Part shown: positions 27,634-39,738 of the stretch, piece after piece
Layout: each line of letters begins with the position of its first letter
How positions within the stretch are numbered: the first letter of the stretch is position 1
Source of the DNA: Pseudomonas alcaliphila JAB1
Lineage (GTDB): Bacteria > Pseudomonadota > Gammaproteobacteria > Pseudomonadales > Pseudomonadaceae
Reading direction: 5' to 3'
Length of the DNA: 64,000 nt
Assembly: GCF_001941865.1 (NCBI RefSeq)
Contig: NZ_CP016162.1
Location: 2,418,001-2,482,000, forward strand
Program-made: the position numbers and the translations under genes
The notes under the pieces: model-generated
The model's input: only the letters and a program-made list of their open reading frames with translations
Database searches by the model: none
Told to the model about the DNA's origin: nothing

Positions 27634-30600
27634 ATGAACCTGTCCGCGCCCTTCATCCGCCGTCCGGTGGCGACGCTGCTGCTGAGCCTGGCGATCATGC
27701 TGCTCGGTGGCGTCAGCTTCGGCCTGCTGCCGGTGGCGCCACTGCCGCAGATGGATTTCCCCACCATCACCGTGCAGGCCAGCCTGCCGGGGGCCAGCCC
27801 GCAGATCATGGCGTCCACCGTGGCCACGCCGCTGGAGCGCTCGCTCGGCTCAATCGCCGGGGTCAGCCAGATGAACAGCCGCAGCAGCCAGGGCAACACG
27901 CGGATCATGATCCAGTTCGACCTGGACAAGGACATCAACACCGCCGCGCGTGAGGTGCAGGCGGCGATCAATGCGGCGCGCGAACTGCTGCCCAGCGGCA
28001 TGCGTACCATGCCCAGCTACCGCAAGATCAACCCGTCGCAGGCACCGATCATGGTGCTGTCGCTGACCAGTGCCACGCTGAACAAGGGCCAGCTGTACGA
28101 CGTGGCCTCGACCATCCTGGCGCAGAAGCTGTCCCAGGTCGGTGGCGTGGGCGAGGTGCAGGTCGGTGGCAGCTCGTTGCCGGCTGTGCGCGTGTCGCTA
28201 GAGCCGCGCCTGCTCGATCACTACGGCATCGCTCTGGATGAAGTGCGCCAGACCATCGCCGCCAGCAACGCCCTGCGCCCCAAGGGCGCAGTCGAGGACG
28301 AGCAGCGCCGTTGGCAGGTGCAGGCCAGCGACCAGTTGGCCAAGGCCGCCGACTATCTGCCGATGATCATCCGCTATCAGGACGGCGCTGCCGTGCGCCT
28401 GGGCGATGTGGCGACGGTCACCGATGGCGTCGAAGACCGTTACAACAGCGGCTTCTACAACGACAAGGAAGCTGTGCTACTGGTGATCAACCGGCAGAGC
28501 GGGGCGAATATCCTGCAGACCATCAGCGACATCCGCGCCGAGCTGCCGGCGCTGCGTGAGGTGATTCCAGCCAGCGTCGAGCTGGAAGTGGCGATGGATC
28601 GCTCGCCGGTGATCCGCGCCACCCTGCACGAGGCCGAGCAGACGCTGCTGATCGCCGTGGGCCTGGTGATCCTGGTGGTGCTGGCGTTTCTCGGGCGCTG
28701 GCGTGCAGCGCTGATTCCGGCGCTGGCGGTGCCGGTGTCGCTGATCGGCAGTTTCGCCGCCATGTACCTGCTGGGGTTCTCGCTGAACAACCTGTCGCTG
28801 ATGGCGCTGATCATTGCCACCGGGCTGGTGGTGGACGATGCCATCGTGGTGCTGGAGAACATCGCCCGGCACATCCATAACGGCGAGAAGCCGATGGCGG
28901 CGGCGTTCAAAGGTACGCGCGAGGTAGGCTTCACCCTGCTGTCGATGAACCTGTCGCTGGTAGCGGTGTTTATCTCCATCCTGTTCATGGGCGGCATCGT
29001 CGAGCGGCTGTTCCGTGAGTTCTCCATTACCCTGGCCGTGGCGGTGGTGATTTCCCTGCTGGTGTCGCTGACCCTGACGCCGATGCTCTGCGCGCGCTGG
29101 CTCAAGGCCGAGGACGAGCAGCCTCGCGGCCGCCTGCAGCAATGGGGCGACCGCCTGCAGACGCGGGTGCTGGCTATTTACGGGCGTTCGCTGGACTGGG
29201 CACTGCGCCATTCGTTGCTGATGGTCATCAGCCTGCTGGCGACCATCGCGCTGAACGTCTACCTGTTCGTCAGCATTCCGAAGACCTTCATGCCGCAGCA
29301 GGATACTGGCCAGTTGATCGGTTTTATCCGCGGCGACAATGGGCTGTCGTTCCAAGTCATGCAGCCGAAGATGGAAATTTTCCGCAAGGCGGTGCTGGCT
29401 GATCCGGCGGTGGACAGCGTTGCTGGCTTTATCGGCGGTGCCGGCGGGATCAACAATGCCTTCATGATCGTGCGCCTGAAGCCCATCAGCGAGCGCGGTG
29501 TGTCATCGCAACAGGTGATCAACCGCCTGCGCGCCAGCGTACCGAAGGTGCCTGGTGGGCGCATGTTCCTCATGCCGGATCAGGACCTGCAAATCGGCGG
29601 GCGTGAGGGGCGTAGTTCGGAGAACGAGTACATGCTGCTCTCGGGCGATCTCGATGCCTTGCGTGAGTGGCTACCCAAGGTGCGTGAAGCGTTACGCGCG
29701 TTGCCCGAACTGACCGATATCGACGCCCGCGAGAACAGCGGAGCCCAGCAGATTCGCCTGGTGGTGGATCGCGAAGCTGCACAGCGCCTGGGTGTGGAAA
29801 TGAGCATGATCACCGCAGTGCTCAACAACGCCTTCAGTCAGCGTCAGGTTTCCACCATCTACGAAGCGCTGAACCAGTACAGCGTGGTGATGGAGATCAA
29901 CCCACGCTACGCCCAGCATCCCGAGGCGCTGGACCTGATTCAGCTGATCACCGCCGATGGCGCACGGGTGCCGCTGTCCACCTTCGCCCACTGGGAGCGC
30001 AGCCTGGAAGAGGACCGGGTCAACCACCAGGGCCAGTTCGCCGCCGAGAACATCGGCTTCTCCCTGGCCGAAGGGGTCAGCCTGGATCAGGCCAGCCGCG
30101 CCATCGACAACGCCGTGGCACGGGTCGGCCTGCCCACCGAAGTGCAGGGCATGCTGGGTGGCACGGGTGCGGCCTTCCAGCAGACCCAGGGCAATCAGCC
30201 GCTGATGATCCTGCTGGCACTGGTGGTGGTGTATATCGTGCTGGGCGTGCTCTACGAGAGCTACGTGCATCCGCTGACCATCCTCTCGACCTTGCCGTCG
30301 GCCGGGGTTGGCGCCTTGCTGGCGCTGCAACTGGTAGGCATGGAGTTCAGCCTGATCTCGCTGCTGGGCCTGTTCCTGCTGATCGGTATCGTCAAGAAGA
30401 ACGCCATCCTGATGGTCGATCTGGCCCTGCAACTGGAGCGCGGTGAGCGCCTGAGTCCGCAGGAGTCCATCCGCCAGGCGTGCCTGCTGCGTTTCCGACC
30501 GATCATGATGACCACCCTGGCTGCCATCCTTGGCGCCTTGCCGCTGGTGCTGGGCAGTGCCGAAGGTTCGGAGATGCGCCAGCCGCTGGGTATCACCATC

Positions 30601-30738
30601 GTCGGTGGTCTGGTGCTGAGCCAGATGCTGACCCTCTACACCACTCCGGTGGTCTACCTCTACTTCGACCGTCTGCGCCATCGCGTCAACCGCTGGCGCG
30701 GCGTGCGCACCGATGCTTCGTTGGAAAATCCGCTATGA
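27634..30738 (+). CDS. muxC: RND efflux permease, MuxC/MdtC type
   Basis: A 1034-residue RND permease, related to but distinct from the upstream MuxB. It shows '[20 protein letters not shown]', '[20 protein letters not shown]' with the relay aspartates, '[20 protein letters not shown]', and '[20 protein letters not shown]'. In MdtBC-type pumps the two permeases assemble in a B2C trimer, with C important for drug binding and B for proton conduction; this division is known for E. coli MdtBC and assumed here. It overlaps the opmB start by ATGA. The 5' gap contains a REP pair that may alter mRNA stability between the two permeases. Confidence 0.92.
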   Translation: MNLSAPFIRRPVATLLLSLAIMLLGGVSFGLLPVAPLPQMDFPTITVQASLPGASPQIMASTVATPLERSLGSIAGVSQMNSRSSQGNTRIMIQFDLDKDINTAAREVQAAINAARELLPSGMRTMPSYRKINPSQAPIMVLSLTSATLNKGQLYDVASTILAQKLSQVGGVGEVQVGGSSLPAVRVSLEPRLLDHYGIALDEVRQTIAASNALRPKGAVEDEQRRWQVQASDQLAKAADYLPMIIRYQDGAAVRLGDVATVTDGVEDRYNSGFYNDKEAVLLVINRQSGANILQTISDIRAELPALREVIPASVELEVAMDRSPVIRATLHEAEQTLLIAVGLVILVVLAFLGRWRAALIPALAVPVSLIGSFAAMYLLGFSLNNLSLMALIIATGLVVDDAIVVLENIARHIHNGEKPMAAAFKGTREVGFTLLSMNLSLVAVFISILFMGGIVERLFREFSITLAVAVVISLLVSLTLTPMLCARWLKAEDEQPRGRLQQWGDRLQTRVLAIYGRSLDWALRHSLLMVISLLATIALNVYLFVSIPKTFMPQQDTGQLIGFIRGDNGLSFQVMQPKMEIFRKAVLADPAVDSVAGFIGGAGGINNAFMIVRLKPISERGVSSQQVINRLRASVPKVPGGRMFLMPDQDLQIGGREGRSSENEYMLLSGDLDALREWLPKVREALRALPELTDIDARENSGAQQIRLVVDREAAQRLGVEMSMITAVLNNAFSQRQVSTIYEALNQYSVVMEINPRYAQHPEALDLIQLITADGARVPLSTFAHWERSLEEDRVNHQGQFAAENIGFSLAEGVSLDQASRAIDNAVARVGLPTEVQGMLGGTGAAFQQTQGNQPLMILLALVVVYIVLGVLYESYVHPLTILSTLPSAGVGALLALQLVGMEFSLISLLGLFLLIGIVKKNAILMVDLALQLERGERLSPQESIRQACLLRFRPIMMTTLAAILGALPLVLGSAEGSEMRQPLGITIVGGLVLSQMLTLYTTPVVYLYFDRLRHRVNRWRGVRTDASLENPL

Positions 30739-32261
30739 CCATGCATACCGTTCCGGTAGGAGCGAGCTCTGCTCGCGAAGAGCCTCGATACAACCCATTC
30801 GCGAGCAGAGCTCGCTCCTACAGTCTGTTCGTGCTGCTCGGTGTGCTGGGCGGCTGCGCCCTGGGGCCTGACTATCAGCGCCCCGAACTGGCGGCACCTG
30901 CACAGTTCAAACAGGTCGAGGGCTGGAAAGCCGCCGCGCCGGCAGATGTTCTGGAGCGTGGCAACTGGTGGGCGCTGTACGGCGACGCCGAGCTCAATGC
31001 ACTGGCCGAGCGCCTGCAGCTGTCCAACCAGAACCTGGCTGTCGCCGAGGCCCAGTACCGCCAGGCAAGGGCGTTGGTACGCGGTGCGCGGGCCAGCTTC
31101 TATCCATCGCTGTCCGGCAGCGCCGGGGTGACTCGGGCGGGGCAGGGTGGTGGTGACAGCACCATCCGTACCGCCGATGGCGTCACCGCCAGCGGTTCTG
31201 GAGCGTCAAGCATTTCCAAGAGTTATGACCTCAGCCTCAATGCAGCCTGGGAGCTGGATCTCTGGGGCAAGCTGCGCCGGGGTCTGGAGGCCAGCCGCGC
31301 CGAATTCGAGGCCAGCGCTGCCGACCTTGCCGCTGCGCGCCTGAGCCTGCAGAGCGAGTTGGTGCAGAACTACCTGCAACTGCGCATCCTCGACGAACAA
31401 AAGCGCCTGCTCGACGCGACAGTGGCTGCTTACGCGCGCTCGCTGCGTCTGAGCGAGAACCAGTATCGAGCCGGCATCGTGCCCAAGTCCGACGTGACCC
31501 AGGCCACCACTCAGCTCAAGAGCACCCAGGCGCAGGCAATCGATCTCGAGTGGCAGCGCGCGCAGCTCGAACATGCCATTGCCGTGCTGGTCGGCGTCAG
31601 TCCGGCCGAGCTGTCCATCGCACCGCGCGAGACCCTGCCAGCGCTGCCCGAGGTACCCGTGGCGCTGCCGTCGCAACTTCTCGAACGTCGCCCTGACGTC
31701 GCCGCGGCCGAGCGCCGGGTGATGGCAGCCAATGCGCAGATCGGCGTGGCGGAAGCGGCCTGGTTCCCGGACCTGAGCATTTCGGCGACCGGTGGCTATC
31801 GCGGCAGCAGCTTCGCCGACTGGATCGAGGTACCCAATCGCTTCTGGTCGCTCGGCCCGCAACTGGCACTGACCCTGTTCGACGGCGGCGCGCGGCGTGC
31901 GGAGCTGGAACGTAGCGAAGCCGTCTATGACCAGACCGTGGCGCAATACCGCCAGGCCGTGCTGGACAGCTTTCGTGAAGTGGAGGATTACCTCGTGCAG
32001 CTGCGCGTGCTGGAGCAGGAGAGCGGGGTGCAGCAGGAGGCGCTGGATGCGGCGCGTGAGTCGCTGCGTCTGATCGAGAACCAGTACCGCGCCGGTACCG
32101 TCGACTACAACAGCGTGGTTACCGTACAGGCCACCGCGCTGAACAACGAACGCACCAATCTCACGCTACTGGGTAGCCGGCTGACTGCCAGTGTGCAGCT
32201 GATCGCTGCTCTCGGCGGCGGCTGGCAGGTGGAGCGACTGCAGCAGCAGGCGCCCCAGTAG
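30735..32261 (+). CDS. opmB: RND efflux outer membrane lipoprotein, OpmB type
   Basis: A 508-residue TolC/OprM-type outer membrane factor (NodT family). The lipobox 'GVLGGC' places the acylated cysteine at residue 41, followed by '[11 protein letters not shown]', the standard mature start. Repeated OEP helices include '[20 protein letters not shown]', '[15 protein letters not shown]' and '[20 protein letters not shown]'. The odd feature is the N-terminus: residues 8-29 are encoded entirely by a 66-base REP doublet inserted in frame between 'MTMHTVP' and '[11 protein letters not shown]'. The n-region is therefore about 30 residues with four arginines. The start overlaps the muxC stop. Function is secure; the signal peptide may be impaired or tolerated. 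Confidence 0.9.
   Translation: MTMHTVPVGASSAREEPRYNPFASRARSYSLFVLLGVLGGCALGPDYQRPELAAPAQFKQVEGWKAAAPADVLERGNWWALYGDAELNALAERLQLSNQNLAVAEAQYRQARALVRGARASFYPSLSGSAGVTRAGQGGGDSTIRTADGVTASGSGASSISKSYDLSLNAAWELDLWGKLRRGLEASRAEFEASAADLAAARLSLQSELVQNYLQLRILDEQKRLLDATVAAYARSLRLSENQYRAGIVPKSDVTQATTQLKSTQAQAIDLEWQRAQLEHAIAVLVGVSPAELSIAPRETLPALPEVPVALPSQLLERRPDVAAAERRVMAANAQIGVAEAAWFPDLSISATGGYRGSSFADWIEVPNRFWSLGPQLALTLFDGGARRAELERSEAVYDQTVAQYRQAVLDSFREVEDYLVQLRVLEQESGVQQEALDAARESLRLIENQYRAGTVDYNSVVTVQATALNNERTNLTLLGSRLTASVQLIAALGGGWQVERLQQQAPQ
30756..30821. repeat. REP doublet inside opmB signal peptide
   Basis: Two 24-base arms (30756-30779 and 30798-30821) are perfect inverted copies of a [24 protein letters not shown] REP, separated by 18 bases. 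The unit is exactly 66 bases and begins and ends on codon boundaries of opmB, adding 22 codons without a stop. Confidence 0.92.
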
Positions 32262-32313
32262 GTGAAGGAAGTAAGCAGTCGGCGTGGCGGAAAACCGCCA
32301 CGCCGGCTGTGGG

Positions 32314-33363
<1,050 letters not shown>

Positions 33364-33443
33364 CTACGTCGTGTTGGTCACTTTGGCGGTCGCTCAGCCG
33401 CTGGTAGCTGTCGCGGCATGAACGAAGCTGGCGACTTACCATC

Positions 33444-33458
33444 GCAAGGCTTATGCCA
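33444..33458 (-). promoter_or_regulatory. Sigma-54 promoter of the TRAP binding protein gene
   Basis: On the minus strand TGGCATAAGCCTTGC matches the sigma-54 consensus TGGCAY-N5-TTGC, with the -24 GG and -12 GC separated by exactly 10 bases. It lies about 120 bases upstream of the ATG, and two palindromes sit just upstream. Sigma-54 with an NtrC-family activator is the established control of dicarboxylate TRAP systems in Pseudomonas. Confidence 0.7.
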
Positions 33459-33461
33459 TTG

Positions 33462-33477
33462 TGGCGAAATTCCGCCA
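33462..33477. promoter_or_regulatory. Palindrome 1, candidate activator site
   Basis: TGGCGAAATTCCGCCA is a 16-base inverted repeat with one mismatched pair, 4 bases upstream of the sigma-54 -24 element. It shares TGGCG/CGCCA ends with the second palindrome at 33523-33538, so both are probably bound by one regulator. Confidence 0.55.
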
Positions 33478-33522
33478 ACCTGCCTGGCGTGTGAAAAGGG
33501 CTGTGACGTGTCGCACATTGGG

Positions 33523-33538
33523 TGGCGGATATCCGCCA
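33523..33538. promoter_or_regulatory. Palindrome 2, candidate activator site
   Basis: TGGCGGATATCCGCCA is a perfect 16-base palindrome. Its centre is 61 bases from that of palindrome 1, close to six helical turns, so proteins bound to both would lie on the same DNA face. This layout suits an enhancer for an NtrC-family activator such as DctD. Between it and the next gene (33645) I see only a GAGGAG ribosome site. Confidence 0.55.
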
Positions 33539-33644
33539 TGCGTGTGTCAGGCGAGAGCGGAAACTTGCCGGTTTCAGCGAAAGCCTTGGGGCTTCGGTCG
33601 GCCTGTTATCCTGTGGCCCGCGATTGAAATCGAGGAGTGATGCG

Positions 33645-34406
33645 ATGAGTTGGTCCGCCCAGCAGTATTCCCTGTTTGAACGCCAGCGTACCCGCCCCGT
33701 GCATGATCTGCTGGCGGCGGTGCCGCGCGATGATGTCGAGCTGGCCGTCGACCTGGGCTGCGGCCCCGGTAATTCCACTGCCGTATTGCAGGCTCATGCG
33801 CCACAGGCGCGGGTGATGGGTATCGACAGCAGTGACGACATGCTGCGCGCAGCGCGTGAGCGGTTGCCCCAGGTGACCTTCCAATTGGCGGATATCCAGC
33901 ACTGGCAGGCCGAGCACGCACCGCAGTTGATCCTGGCCAACGCCTCGCTGCAGTGGTTGCCGGATCACGCGCAGCTCTACCCGAGATTGCTGGCGCAGCT
34001 GGCACCCGGTGGCTGGCTGGCGATCCAGACGCCGGACAACCTGCAGGAGCCGGCACACCGCCTGGCCCGCGAGGTGGCGGCCGACGGGCCCTGGGCTGCA
34101 CAAATCGGCGAGGTGCGCCATGCCGAGCGGCACAGCGCGCAGGCCTATTACGACATCCTCGGCGCCCATGCGAGCGAGCTGGATATCTGGCGCACCACCT
34201 ACTTCCATGTGCTGGACAATGCCGCGGCGGTGGTGGAGTGGTTCAAGTCCACGGCGTTGCTGCCGTTCCTGCAGCCGCTGGAGGCCGAGCAGCAGGCAGC
34301 TTTCCTCGAGCGCTATCAGGCGGCGATTGCTGAAGCCTATCCGGCGCAGGCCGATGGTCGGGTGTTGCTGCCGTTTCCGCGTCTGTTTCTGGTGGCTCGG
34401 CGGTAG
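33645..34406 (+). CDS. tam: Trans-aconitate 2-methyltransferase
   Basis: A 253-residue SAM-dependent methyltransferase. Motif I is 'LAVDLGCGPGNSTAVL' near residue 37, followed by 'VMGIDSSDDMLRAARERLP' and 'ILANASLQWLPDHAQLYPRL', which match Tam closely, as do 'PGGWLAIQTPDNLQEPAH' and the C-terminal 'YPAQADGRVLLPFPRLFLVA'. Tam methylates trans-aconitate, an inhibitory spontaneous isomer of the TCA intermediate cis-aconitate. GAGGAG lies 8 bases upstream of the ATG at 33645. It is divergent from the TRAP binding protein gene and followed by a REP doublet. Confidence 0.9.
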   Translation: MSWSAQQYSLFERQRTRPVHDLLAAVPRDDVELAVDLGCGPGNSTAVLQAHAPQARVMGIDSSDDMLRAARERLPQVTFQLADIQHWQAEHAPQLILANASLQWLPDHAQLYPRLLAQLAPGGWLAIQTPDNLQEPAHRLAREVAADGPWAAQIGEVRHAERHSAQAYYDILGAHASELDIWRTTYFHVLDNAAAVVEWFKSTALLPFLQPLEAEQQAAFLERYQAAIAEAYPAQADGRVLLPFPRLFLVARR

Positions 34407-34431
34407 CCCGGATGCAATCCGGGGCAGGTCT

Positions 34432-34494
34432 GTCGCGGCTGAAGCCCCTCCCACAGATCGCAGTGAAGACTGTGGGAGGGGCTTCAGCCGCGAC
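34432..34494. repeat. REP doublet between tam and nuoN
   Basis: Two 25-base arms (34432-34456 and 34470-34494) are exact inverted copies (left arm begins GTCGCGGCTGAAGCCCCTCC), separated by 13 bases. It lies between convergent genes, 25 bases after the tam stop, and is preceded by a smaller CCCGGATGCAATCCGGG palindrome. It is related in its GCGGCTGAAGC core to the muxB-muxC element. Confidence 0.88.
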
Positions 34495-34505
34495 CCTTAA
34501 AAGAA

Positions 34506-34527
34506 AGCCCCCGCATCTGCGGGGGCT
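34506..34527 (-). terminator. Terminator of the nuo operon
   Basis: AGCCCCCGC and GCGGGGGCT pair around ATCT, 7 bases after the nuoN stop; in transcript sense it is followed by TTCTTTT. It closes the complex I operon and may act on the convergent tam transcript as well. Confidence 0.85.
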
Positions 34528-34533
34528 GTTCGT

Positions 34534-36018
34534 TTACTGCGCCAGGGCAACCAGTCCGGCGTGCTGGACCAGCTCCAGCAGTGGCTGCGGGTACACGCCG
34601 ATGATGAAGGCGAGCAGGGCGACCACCAGCAGCATGATGCCGCCGGCACGCTGACCCCAGTCGAAGGGCGCATCGTGGCGATGCATATTGGGTTCGCGCA
34701 TGAACAGCGTGACCATCACCCGCAGGTAATAGAACACGCCGATGGCACTGCCCAGCACCATGGCGCCGAGCAGCCACCACAGCTGCGCCTCGACGCCGGC
34801 GGCGATCACGTAGAACTTGCCGATGAAGCCTGCGGTCAGCGGAATACCGGCCAGCGACAGCATCATCACCGTGAGCACGGCGGTCAGGTACGGGCGGCGC
34901 CAGAACAGGCCACGGTACTCGTACAGCGCATCGGCATCACGGCCGCTGTAGGGCGTGGACATCAGGGTAATCACGCCGAAGGCGCCGAGGCTGGTCAGCA
35001 CGTAGGTGGCCAGATACACGCCCACGGCCTCGACGGCCAGGCCCTGGCTGGCGATCAACGCCACCAGCAGGTAGCCGAAGTGGGCGATCGACGAGTAACC
35101 GAGCAGGCGTTTGAGGTTGTTCTGCAGCAGCGCCAGCAAGTTGCCGAACAGAATCGACGCGATGGCGATCAGGGTCAGCAGGTCGCTCAGCCAGCCGCCG
35201 CTCATGGCCGGGGATATCTGGTACAGGCGCAGCAGCACGGCGAATACCGCCACCTTGCTGGCAGTAGCGAGGAAGGCTGCTACTGGCGCAGGGGCGCCTT
35301 CGTAGACGTCCGGCGTCCACAGGTGGAAGGGCACCAGCGACAGCTTGAAGGCCAGGCCGATCAACATCATGCCGATGCCGATCTGCACCAGCTGACTGCT
35401 CTCGCGCGCCAGGCTGACGCCGATATCGGCGAAGGCCAGATTGCCGGACTCGGCATACAACAGCGCCATGCCGAACAGCAGGAAGGCACTGCCTGCGGCC
35501 GACAGCACCATGTACTTGATGCCGGCCTCCAGCGAGCGCTTGTTGAAGAAGGCGTAGGCGATCATGCCGTAGGTCGGTACCGACAGCAGTTCCAGGCCAA
35601 TGAACAGGCTGGCCAGATGCTGGGCGCTGACCAGCACCAGGCCGCCCGCGGCGGAGAGCAGCACCAGCAGGTACAGCTCCTCGCGGTTGCCCGGGTAGCC
35701 CTTGCCGGACTCGCCGCCCAGGTAGGCATGGATCAGCGTGACGCAGGCCAGGCTGGCGGCCAGCACCAGCGCCATGTAGTAGCAGGCGAAGGTGTCGATC
35801 AGCAGCAGCGGGGTGACTTCCAGCGGCGCTACTTCCAGTGCCGGAATCAACGATAGCAGCGCCAGGTTCAGGCCCACCACCGAGAGGATGAAGGTCAGGG
35901 CGTGATTGCGCTTGGCGGCGATGGCCAGCATCACCACGATAGCGGTGAGGCTGGTCACCAGCAGTGGCAGCAGGGCGATCAGGTGTTGCAGGGTGAATTC
36001 GACAGCGTGATGTTCCAT
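34534..36018 (-). CDS. nuoN: NADH-quinone oxidoreductase subunit N
   Basis: A 494-residue, 14-helix antiporter-like subunit of the complex I membrane arm. Conserved residues of the proton channel are visible around '[20 protein letters not shown]', '[20 protein letters not shown]' with the lysine-rich hinge, and '[20 protein letters not shown]'. It translocates protons during NADH oxidation. Last gene of the operon, 19 bases after nuoM and followed by a terminator. Confidence 0.97.
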   Translation of the reverse strand: MEHHAVEFTLQHLIALLPLLVTSLTAIVVMLAIAAKRNHALTFILSVVGLNLALLSLIPALEVAPLEVTPLLLIDTFACYYMALVLAASLACVTLIHAYLGGESGKGYPGNREELYLLVLLSAAGGLVLVSAQHLASLFIGLELLSVPTYGMIAYAFFNKRSLEAGIKYMVLSAAGSAFLLFGMALLYAESGNLAFADIGVSLARESSQLVQIGIGMMLIGLAFKLSLVPFHLWTPDVYEGAPAPVAAFLATASKVAVFAVLLRLYQISPAMSGGWLSDLLTLIAIASILFGNLLALLQNNLKRLLGYSSIAHFGYLLVALIASQGLAVEAVGVYLATYVLTSLGAFGVITLMSTPYSGRDADALYEYRGLFWRRPYLTAVLTVMMLSLAGIPLTAGFIGKFYVIAAGVEAQLWWLLGAMVLGSAIGVFYYLRVMVTLFMREPNMHRHDAPFDWGQRAGGIMLLVVALLAFIIGVYPQPLLELVQHAGLVALAQ

Positions 36019-36037
36019 GAGTCTCTAATCCTTACCC

Positions 36038-37567
36038 TTACCGGCCCGAGGCGAGTTGATCGAGGGCGCCAGCCATCCACTGCTGCACGCCATGCATGCT
36101 GGCAGCGGAGGTATCGAGCACCGGTTGCGGGTAAACGCCAAGCAGAATCAGCAGGGCCGCGAGGCCGAGTACCATCGCCAGCTCACGGGCTTTCAGGCCA
36201 GGCAGCGGCGCGTCCTGTTGCACCGGGCCGAAGTAGGCGCGGTGGATCATCGCTAGGGCGTACACCGAGCCGAGCACCAGGCCGGTGGCGGCCAGCACCA
36301 CGATCCAGGGCGCGCCGGGGAAGCTGCCGATCAGGATGAGGAATTCGCCGACGAAGTTGCCGGTGCCCGGCAGGCCCAGCGCGGCAGCGGCGAAGAACAG
36401 GCTGATGGCCGGCAGCCACGGCATACGCGCCCAGATGCCGCCCATCTGGCGCAGGTCACGGGTGTGCACGCGCTCGTAGAGCTGGCCGCAGAGGATGAAC
36501 AGCGCAGCAGCGGACAGGCCGTGGGCGACCATCTGCACCACCGCACCTTGCAGGGCGATCTGGCTGCCCGAATAGATGGCAATCAGCACGAAGCCCATGT
36601 GCGAGACGCTGGAGTAGGCCACCAGGCGCTTGATGTCGGTCTGTGCGAACGACAGCAGGGCGCCGTAGATGATGGCGAACACGCCAAGCCACTGGGCGAT
36701 GGGCGCGAACTCCGCCGAGGCGTTGGGGAACAGCGGCAGGGCGAAGCGCAGCAGGCCGTAGGCCGCAGTCTTCAGCAGAATGCCGGCCAGGTCGACGGAG
36801 CCGGCGGTCGGTGCCTGGGCGTGGGCGTCCGGCAGCCAGGAGTGCACCGGCACCACCGGGAACTTCACCGCGAAGGCGACAAAGAAACCGAGCATCAGCA
36901 GGTATTCGGTGCCTGGCGCCAGCTCGGTCTTCAGCAGGTCGGCGTAGTTGAAGGTCAGCACGCCGGTCTGGTTGAAGTGCACGAACACCAGGGCCAGGAT
37001 CGACACCAGCATGATCAGACCGCTGGCCTGGGTGAAGATGAAGAACTTGGTGGCGGCGGTGATGCGGGTACGGCCGTCGCTGCCGCTATGACCCCAGAGC
37101 GCGATGAGAAAATACATCGGCACCAGCATCATTTCCCAGAAGAAGAAGAACAGGAACAGGTCGACGGCGAGGAACACGCCGACCACGCCACCAAGAATCC
37201 ACATCAGGTTGAGGTGGAAGAAGCCGACACGGTTCTGGATCTCGTTCCACGAGCAGAGCACCGAGAGCACGCCGAGCAGGCCGGTGAGCACTACCATCAG
37301 CACCGACAGGCCGTCCATCGCCAGGTGGATGGTGATGCCCAGGCGCGGGATCCAGTCGATGACGAACTCGTGGGCCCAGCGCGGCTCGCCGCCAGGAGCG
37401 GGTGCCAGGGTGAAATCACCGCTGACCCACAGCCACAGGCCGAGGCCCAGCAGCAGGCCCATGGTGATCAGGGCGATCCAGCGCGGCAGGACGTGGCCGA
37501 AGCGCTCGCCTTGCCAGCACAGCAGGCCGCCGATGAAGGGAATCAGGATTAGCCAGGGCAGAATCAT
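36038..37567 (-). CDS. nuoM: NADH-quinone oxidoreductase subunit M
   Basis: A 509-residue antiporter-like membrane subunit. Signature segments are '[18 protein letters not shown]' with the conserved glutamate in helix 5, '[20 protein letters not shown]' and '[20 protein letters not shown]' with channel lysines. It forms the middle proton pump of complex I. It follows nuoL by 15 bases on the same strand. Confidence 0.97.
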   Translation of the reverse strand: MILPWLILIPFIGGLLCWQGERFGHVLPRWIALITMGLLLGLGLWLWVSGDFTLAPAPGGEPRWAHEFVIDWIPRLGITIHLAMDGLSVLMVVLTGLLGVLSVLCSWNEIQNRVGFFHLNLMWILGGVVGVFLAVDLFLFFFFWEMMLVPMYFLIALWGHSGSDGRTRITAATKFFIFTQASGLIMLVSILALVFVHFNQTGVLTFNYADLLKTELAPGTEYLLMLGFFVAFAVKFPVVPVHSWLPDAHAQAPTAGSVDLAGILLKTAAYGLLRFALPLFPNASAEFAPIAQWLGVFAIIYGALLSFAQTDIKRLVAYSSVSHMGFVLIAIYSGSQIALQGAVVQMVAHGLSAAALFILCGQLYERVHTRDLRQMGGIWARMPWLPAISLFFAAAALGLPGTGNFVGEFLILIGSFPGAPWIVVLAATGLVLGSVYALAMIHRAYFGPVQQDAPLPGLKARELAMVLGLAALLILLGVYPQPVLDTSAASMHGVQQWMAGALDQLASGR

Positions 37568-37582
37568 GACAGGCTGTTTTCC

Positions 37583-39433
37583 TTAACTCAGAAAGAGGAT
37601 GGCGGCGAGCACCAGCACGGCGCCCCCGGCGATCGAGGCGGCGTACCAGCGCACCTGGCCGTTTTCGCTGCGCACCAGCGTGGCATTACCACCGCGCGCA
37701 AGCAGCGGAATCAGGCCGATGCTGCGGTCGATGGGGTCGCGGCGCAGCAGATGGCAGAGCGCAAGGTAGGGGCGCACGAACAGCTTGTCGTACAGCCAAT
37801 CGAAACCCCAGGCGGCGAACCACAGGGCGCTCAGCAGGCGACCCGGCGCGCTCTGCGCCACGGCGGAGGCGACGCGGCGCTGGCCGAGGAAGAGCAGGGC
37901 GGCGATGACGATGCCGCTCACCGCGATCAGCCCCGACAGCAGCTCCAGGCTGTGCTTGGCCTCGCCACCGGCATGGCCGGCGCTTTGTGGCAGCACGCCG
38001 GCCAAAGGCGGGGTGATCCAGGCGCCGATGAAGGTGGACAGCACGATCAGCACCAGCAGCGGCAGGTTGTGGGCGATGCCATGACCGGCGTGCGCCTCGG
38101 TCTTCTGCTCGCCGTGGAAGGCGATGAAGATCAGGCGGAAGGTGTAGATCGAGGTCAGGAAGGCACCGACCAGACCCGCGTAGAGCAGCTCGCTGTGGCC
38201 ACTGGCGAAGGCTTCCCAGAGGATTTCGTCCTTGGAGTAGAAGCCGGCGGTCAGCAGCGGCAGGGCAGCCAGGGCGGCACCGCCGACGACGAAGCTGGCA
38301 TAGGCCAGTGGCAGCTTCTTCCACAGGCCGCCCATCCTGAAGATGTTCTGCTCGTGGTGGCAGGCATGGATCACCGCACCGGAAGCAAGGAACAGCAGGG
38401 CCTTGAAGAAGGCGTGGGTCATCAGGTGGAAGATCGCCGCGTCCCAGGCACCAACGCCCAGGGCGAGGAACATGTAGCCGATCTGGCTCATGGTCGAGTA
38501 GGCGAGGATGCGCTTGATGTCGGTCTGCACCAGCGCGGCAAAGCCGGCCAGCACCAGGGTCACGCCGCCGACCATGCCGACCAGCTCGAGAATCTCCGGG
38601 GTCAGCAGGAACAGGCCGTGGGTACGGGCGATCAGGTATACGCCGGCGGTAACCATGGTCGCCGCGTGGATCAGCGCCGACACCGGGGTAGGGCCTGCCA
38701 TCGCATCGGCCAGCCAGGTCTGCAGCGGCAGCTGGGCAGATTTACCCACCGCGCCGCCGAGCAGCATCAGCGTGGCAAGCCACAGCCAGGCGTCACCGGC
38801 CACGTATTGCTGCGGTGCTAGCACCATCAGCTCCTGAATGTTCAGGGTGCCGAGGTTGAGGAACAGCAGGAACAGGCCAATCATCAGGAACACGTCGCCG
38901 ACGCGGGTGACGATGAAGGCCTTGAGCGCGGCGTTACCGTTGGGCACGTGCTTGTAGTAGAAGCCGATCAGCAGGTACGAGCACAGGCCCACGCCTTCCC
39001 AGCCGAAGAACAGCACCAGCAGGTTGTCGCCGAGCACCAGCAGCAACATGCTGAAGATGAACAGGTTGGTGTAGGCGAAGAAGCGCGAATAGCCTTCCTC
39101 GCCGCGCATGTACCAGCTGGCGAACAGGTGGATCAAAAAACCCACGCCGGTGACCACGCCAAGCATGGTCAGCGACAGGCCGTCCAGATACAGGGTGAAG
39201 CTCGGCGCCAGGCCTTCGACGCTCATCCACTGCCACAGGGTCAGGCTGTAGGCGCCGCCGGCCGGCGGGTTGCCGAGGAACGCGGCGGTCACCCAGGCAG
39301 CGCTGGCGGCGGCCAGGCCGATGGAGCCGACGCCGATCAGCGCACTGGTGTTTTCCGAGAGGCGCCCGCGCGAGAAGGCCAGCAGCAGCCAGCCGAGCAG
39401 CGGGAAGAATAGAGTCAGGGCTAGAAGGTTCAT
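37583..39433 (-). CDS. nuoL: NADH-quinone oxidoreductase subunit L
   Basis: A 616-residue distal antiporter-like subunit that carries the long lateral helix of the membrane arm. Visible motifs are '[20 protein letters not shown]' with the conserved Glu, '[20 protein letters not shown]' with '[16 protein letters not shown]', and '[20 protein letters not shown]'. The C-terminal 70 residues include the lateral helix and the last membrane helix. The start overlaps the nuoK stop. Confidence 0.97.
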   Translation of the reverse strand: MNLLALTLFFPLLGWLLLAFSRGRLSENTSALIGVGSIGLAAASAAWVTAAFLGNPPAGGAYSLTLWQWMSVEGLAPSFTLYLDGLSLTMLGVVTGVGFLIHLFASWYMRGEEGYSRFFAYTNLFIFSMLLLVLGDNLLVLFFGWEGVGLCSYLLIGFYYKHVPNGNAALKAFIVTRVGDVFLMIGLFLLFLNLGTLNIQELMVLAPQQYVAGDAWLWLATLMLLGGAVGKSAQLPLQTWLADAMAGPTPVSALIHAATMVTAGVYLIARTHGLFLLTPEILELVGMVGGVTLVLAGFAALVQTDIKRILAYSTMSQIGYMFLALGVGAWDAAIFHLMTHAFFKALLFLASGAVIHACHHEQNIFRMGGLWKKLPLAYASFVVGGAALAALPLLTAGFYSKDEILWEAFASGHSELLYAGLVGAFLTSIYTFRLIFIAFHGEQKTEAHAGHGIAHNLPLLVLIVLSTFIGAWITPPLAGVLPQSAGHAGGEAKHSLELLSGLIAVSGIVIAALLFLGQRRVASAVAQSAPGRLLSALWFAAWGFDWLYDKLFVRPYLALCHLLRRDPIDRSIGLIPLLARGGNATLVRSENGQVRWYAASIAGGAVLVLAAILFLS

Positions 39434-39738
39434 CCGCGCATCTCGCTGGCAGCGTCGATATCCAGAGTGTTGAAGCGGCGATACAGCTGCAGCAGGATCG
39501 CCAGGCCGATGCTGGCCTCAGCGGCTGCCAGGGTAATCACCAGAATGAACATTACCTGGCCGTCAGCCGCGCCCCAGCGGGCGCCGGCGACGACGAAGGC
39601 GAGCGCGGCGGCGTTCATCATCACTTCCAGGCTCATCAGGATGAACAGGATGTTGCGCCGCACCATCAGGCCGACCAGGCCAATGCAGAACAGCACGCCG
39701 GCCAGGGCCAGGCCGTGTTCGAGTGGAATACCGGTCAT
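39430..39738 (-). CDS. nuoK: NADH-quinone oxidoreductase subunit K
   Basis: A 102-residue, three-helix subunit. '[20 protein letters not shown]' carries the conserved membrane glutamate (E36-like), and '[20 protein letters not shown]' the second one (E72-like), both in the proton path linking quinone reduction to pumping. The start at 39738 overlaps the nuoJ stop by ATGA; an upstream extension of this frame runs through nuoJ and is not real. Confidence 0.95.
   Translation of the reverse strand: MTGIPLEHGLALAGVLFCIGLVGLMVRRNILFILMSLEVMMNAAALAFVVAGARWGAADGQVMFILVITLAAAEASIGLAILLQLYRRFNTLDIDAASEMRG

Noticed and set aside
30480..30734. Upstream extension of the opmB frame into muxC
   Set aside because: It overlaps muxC coding sequence in another phase and carries no lipoprotein-like residues; the ATG at 30735 is coupled to the muxC stop.
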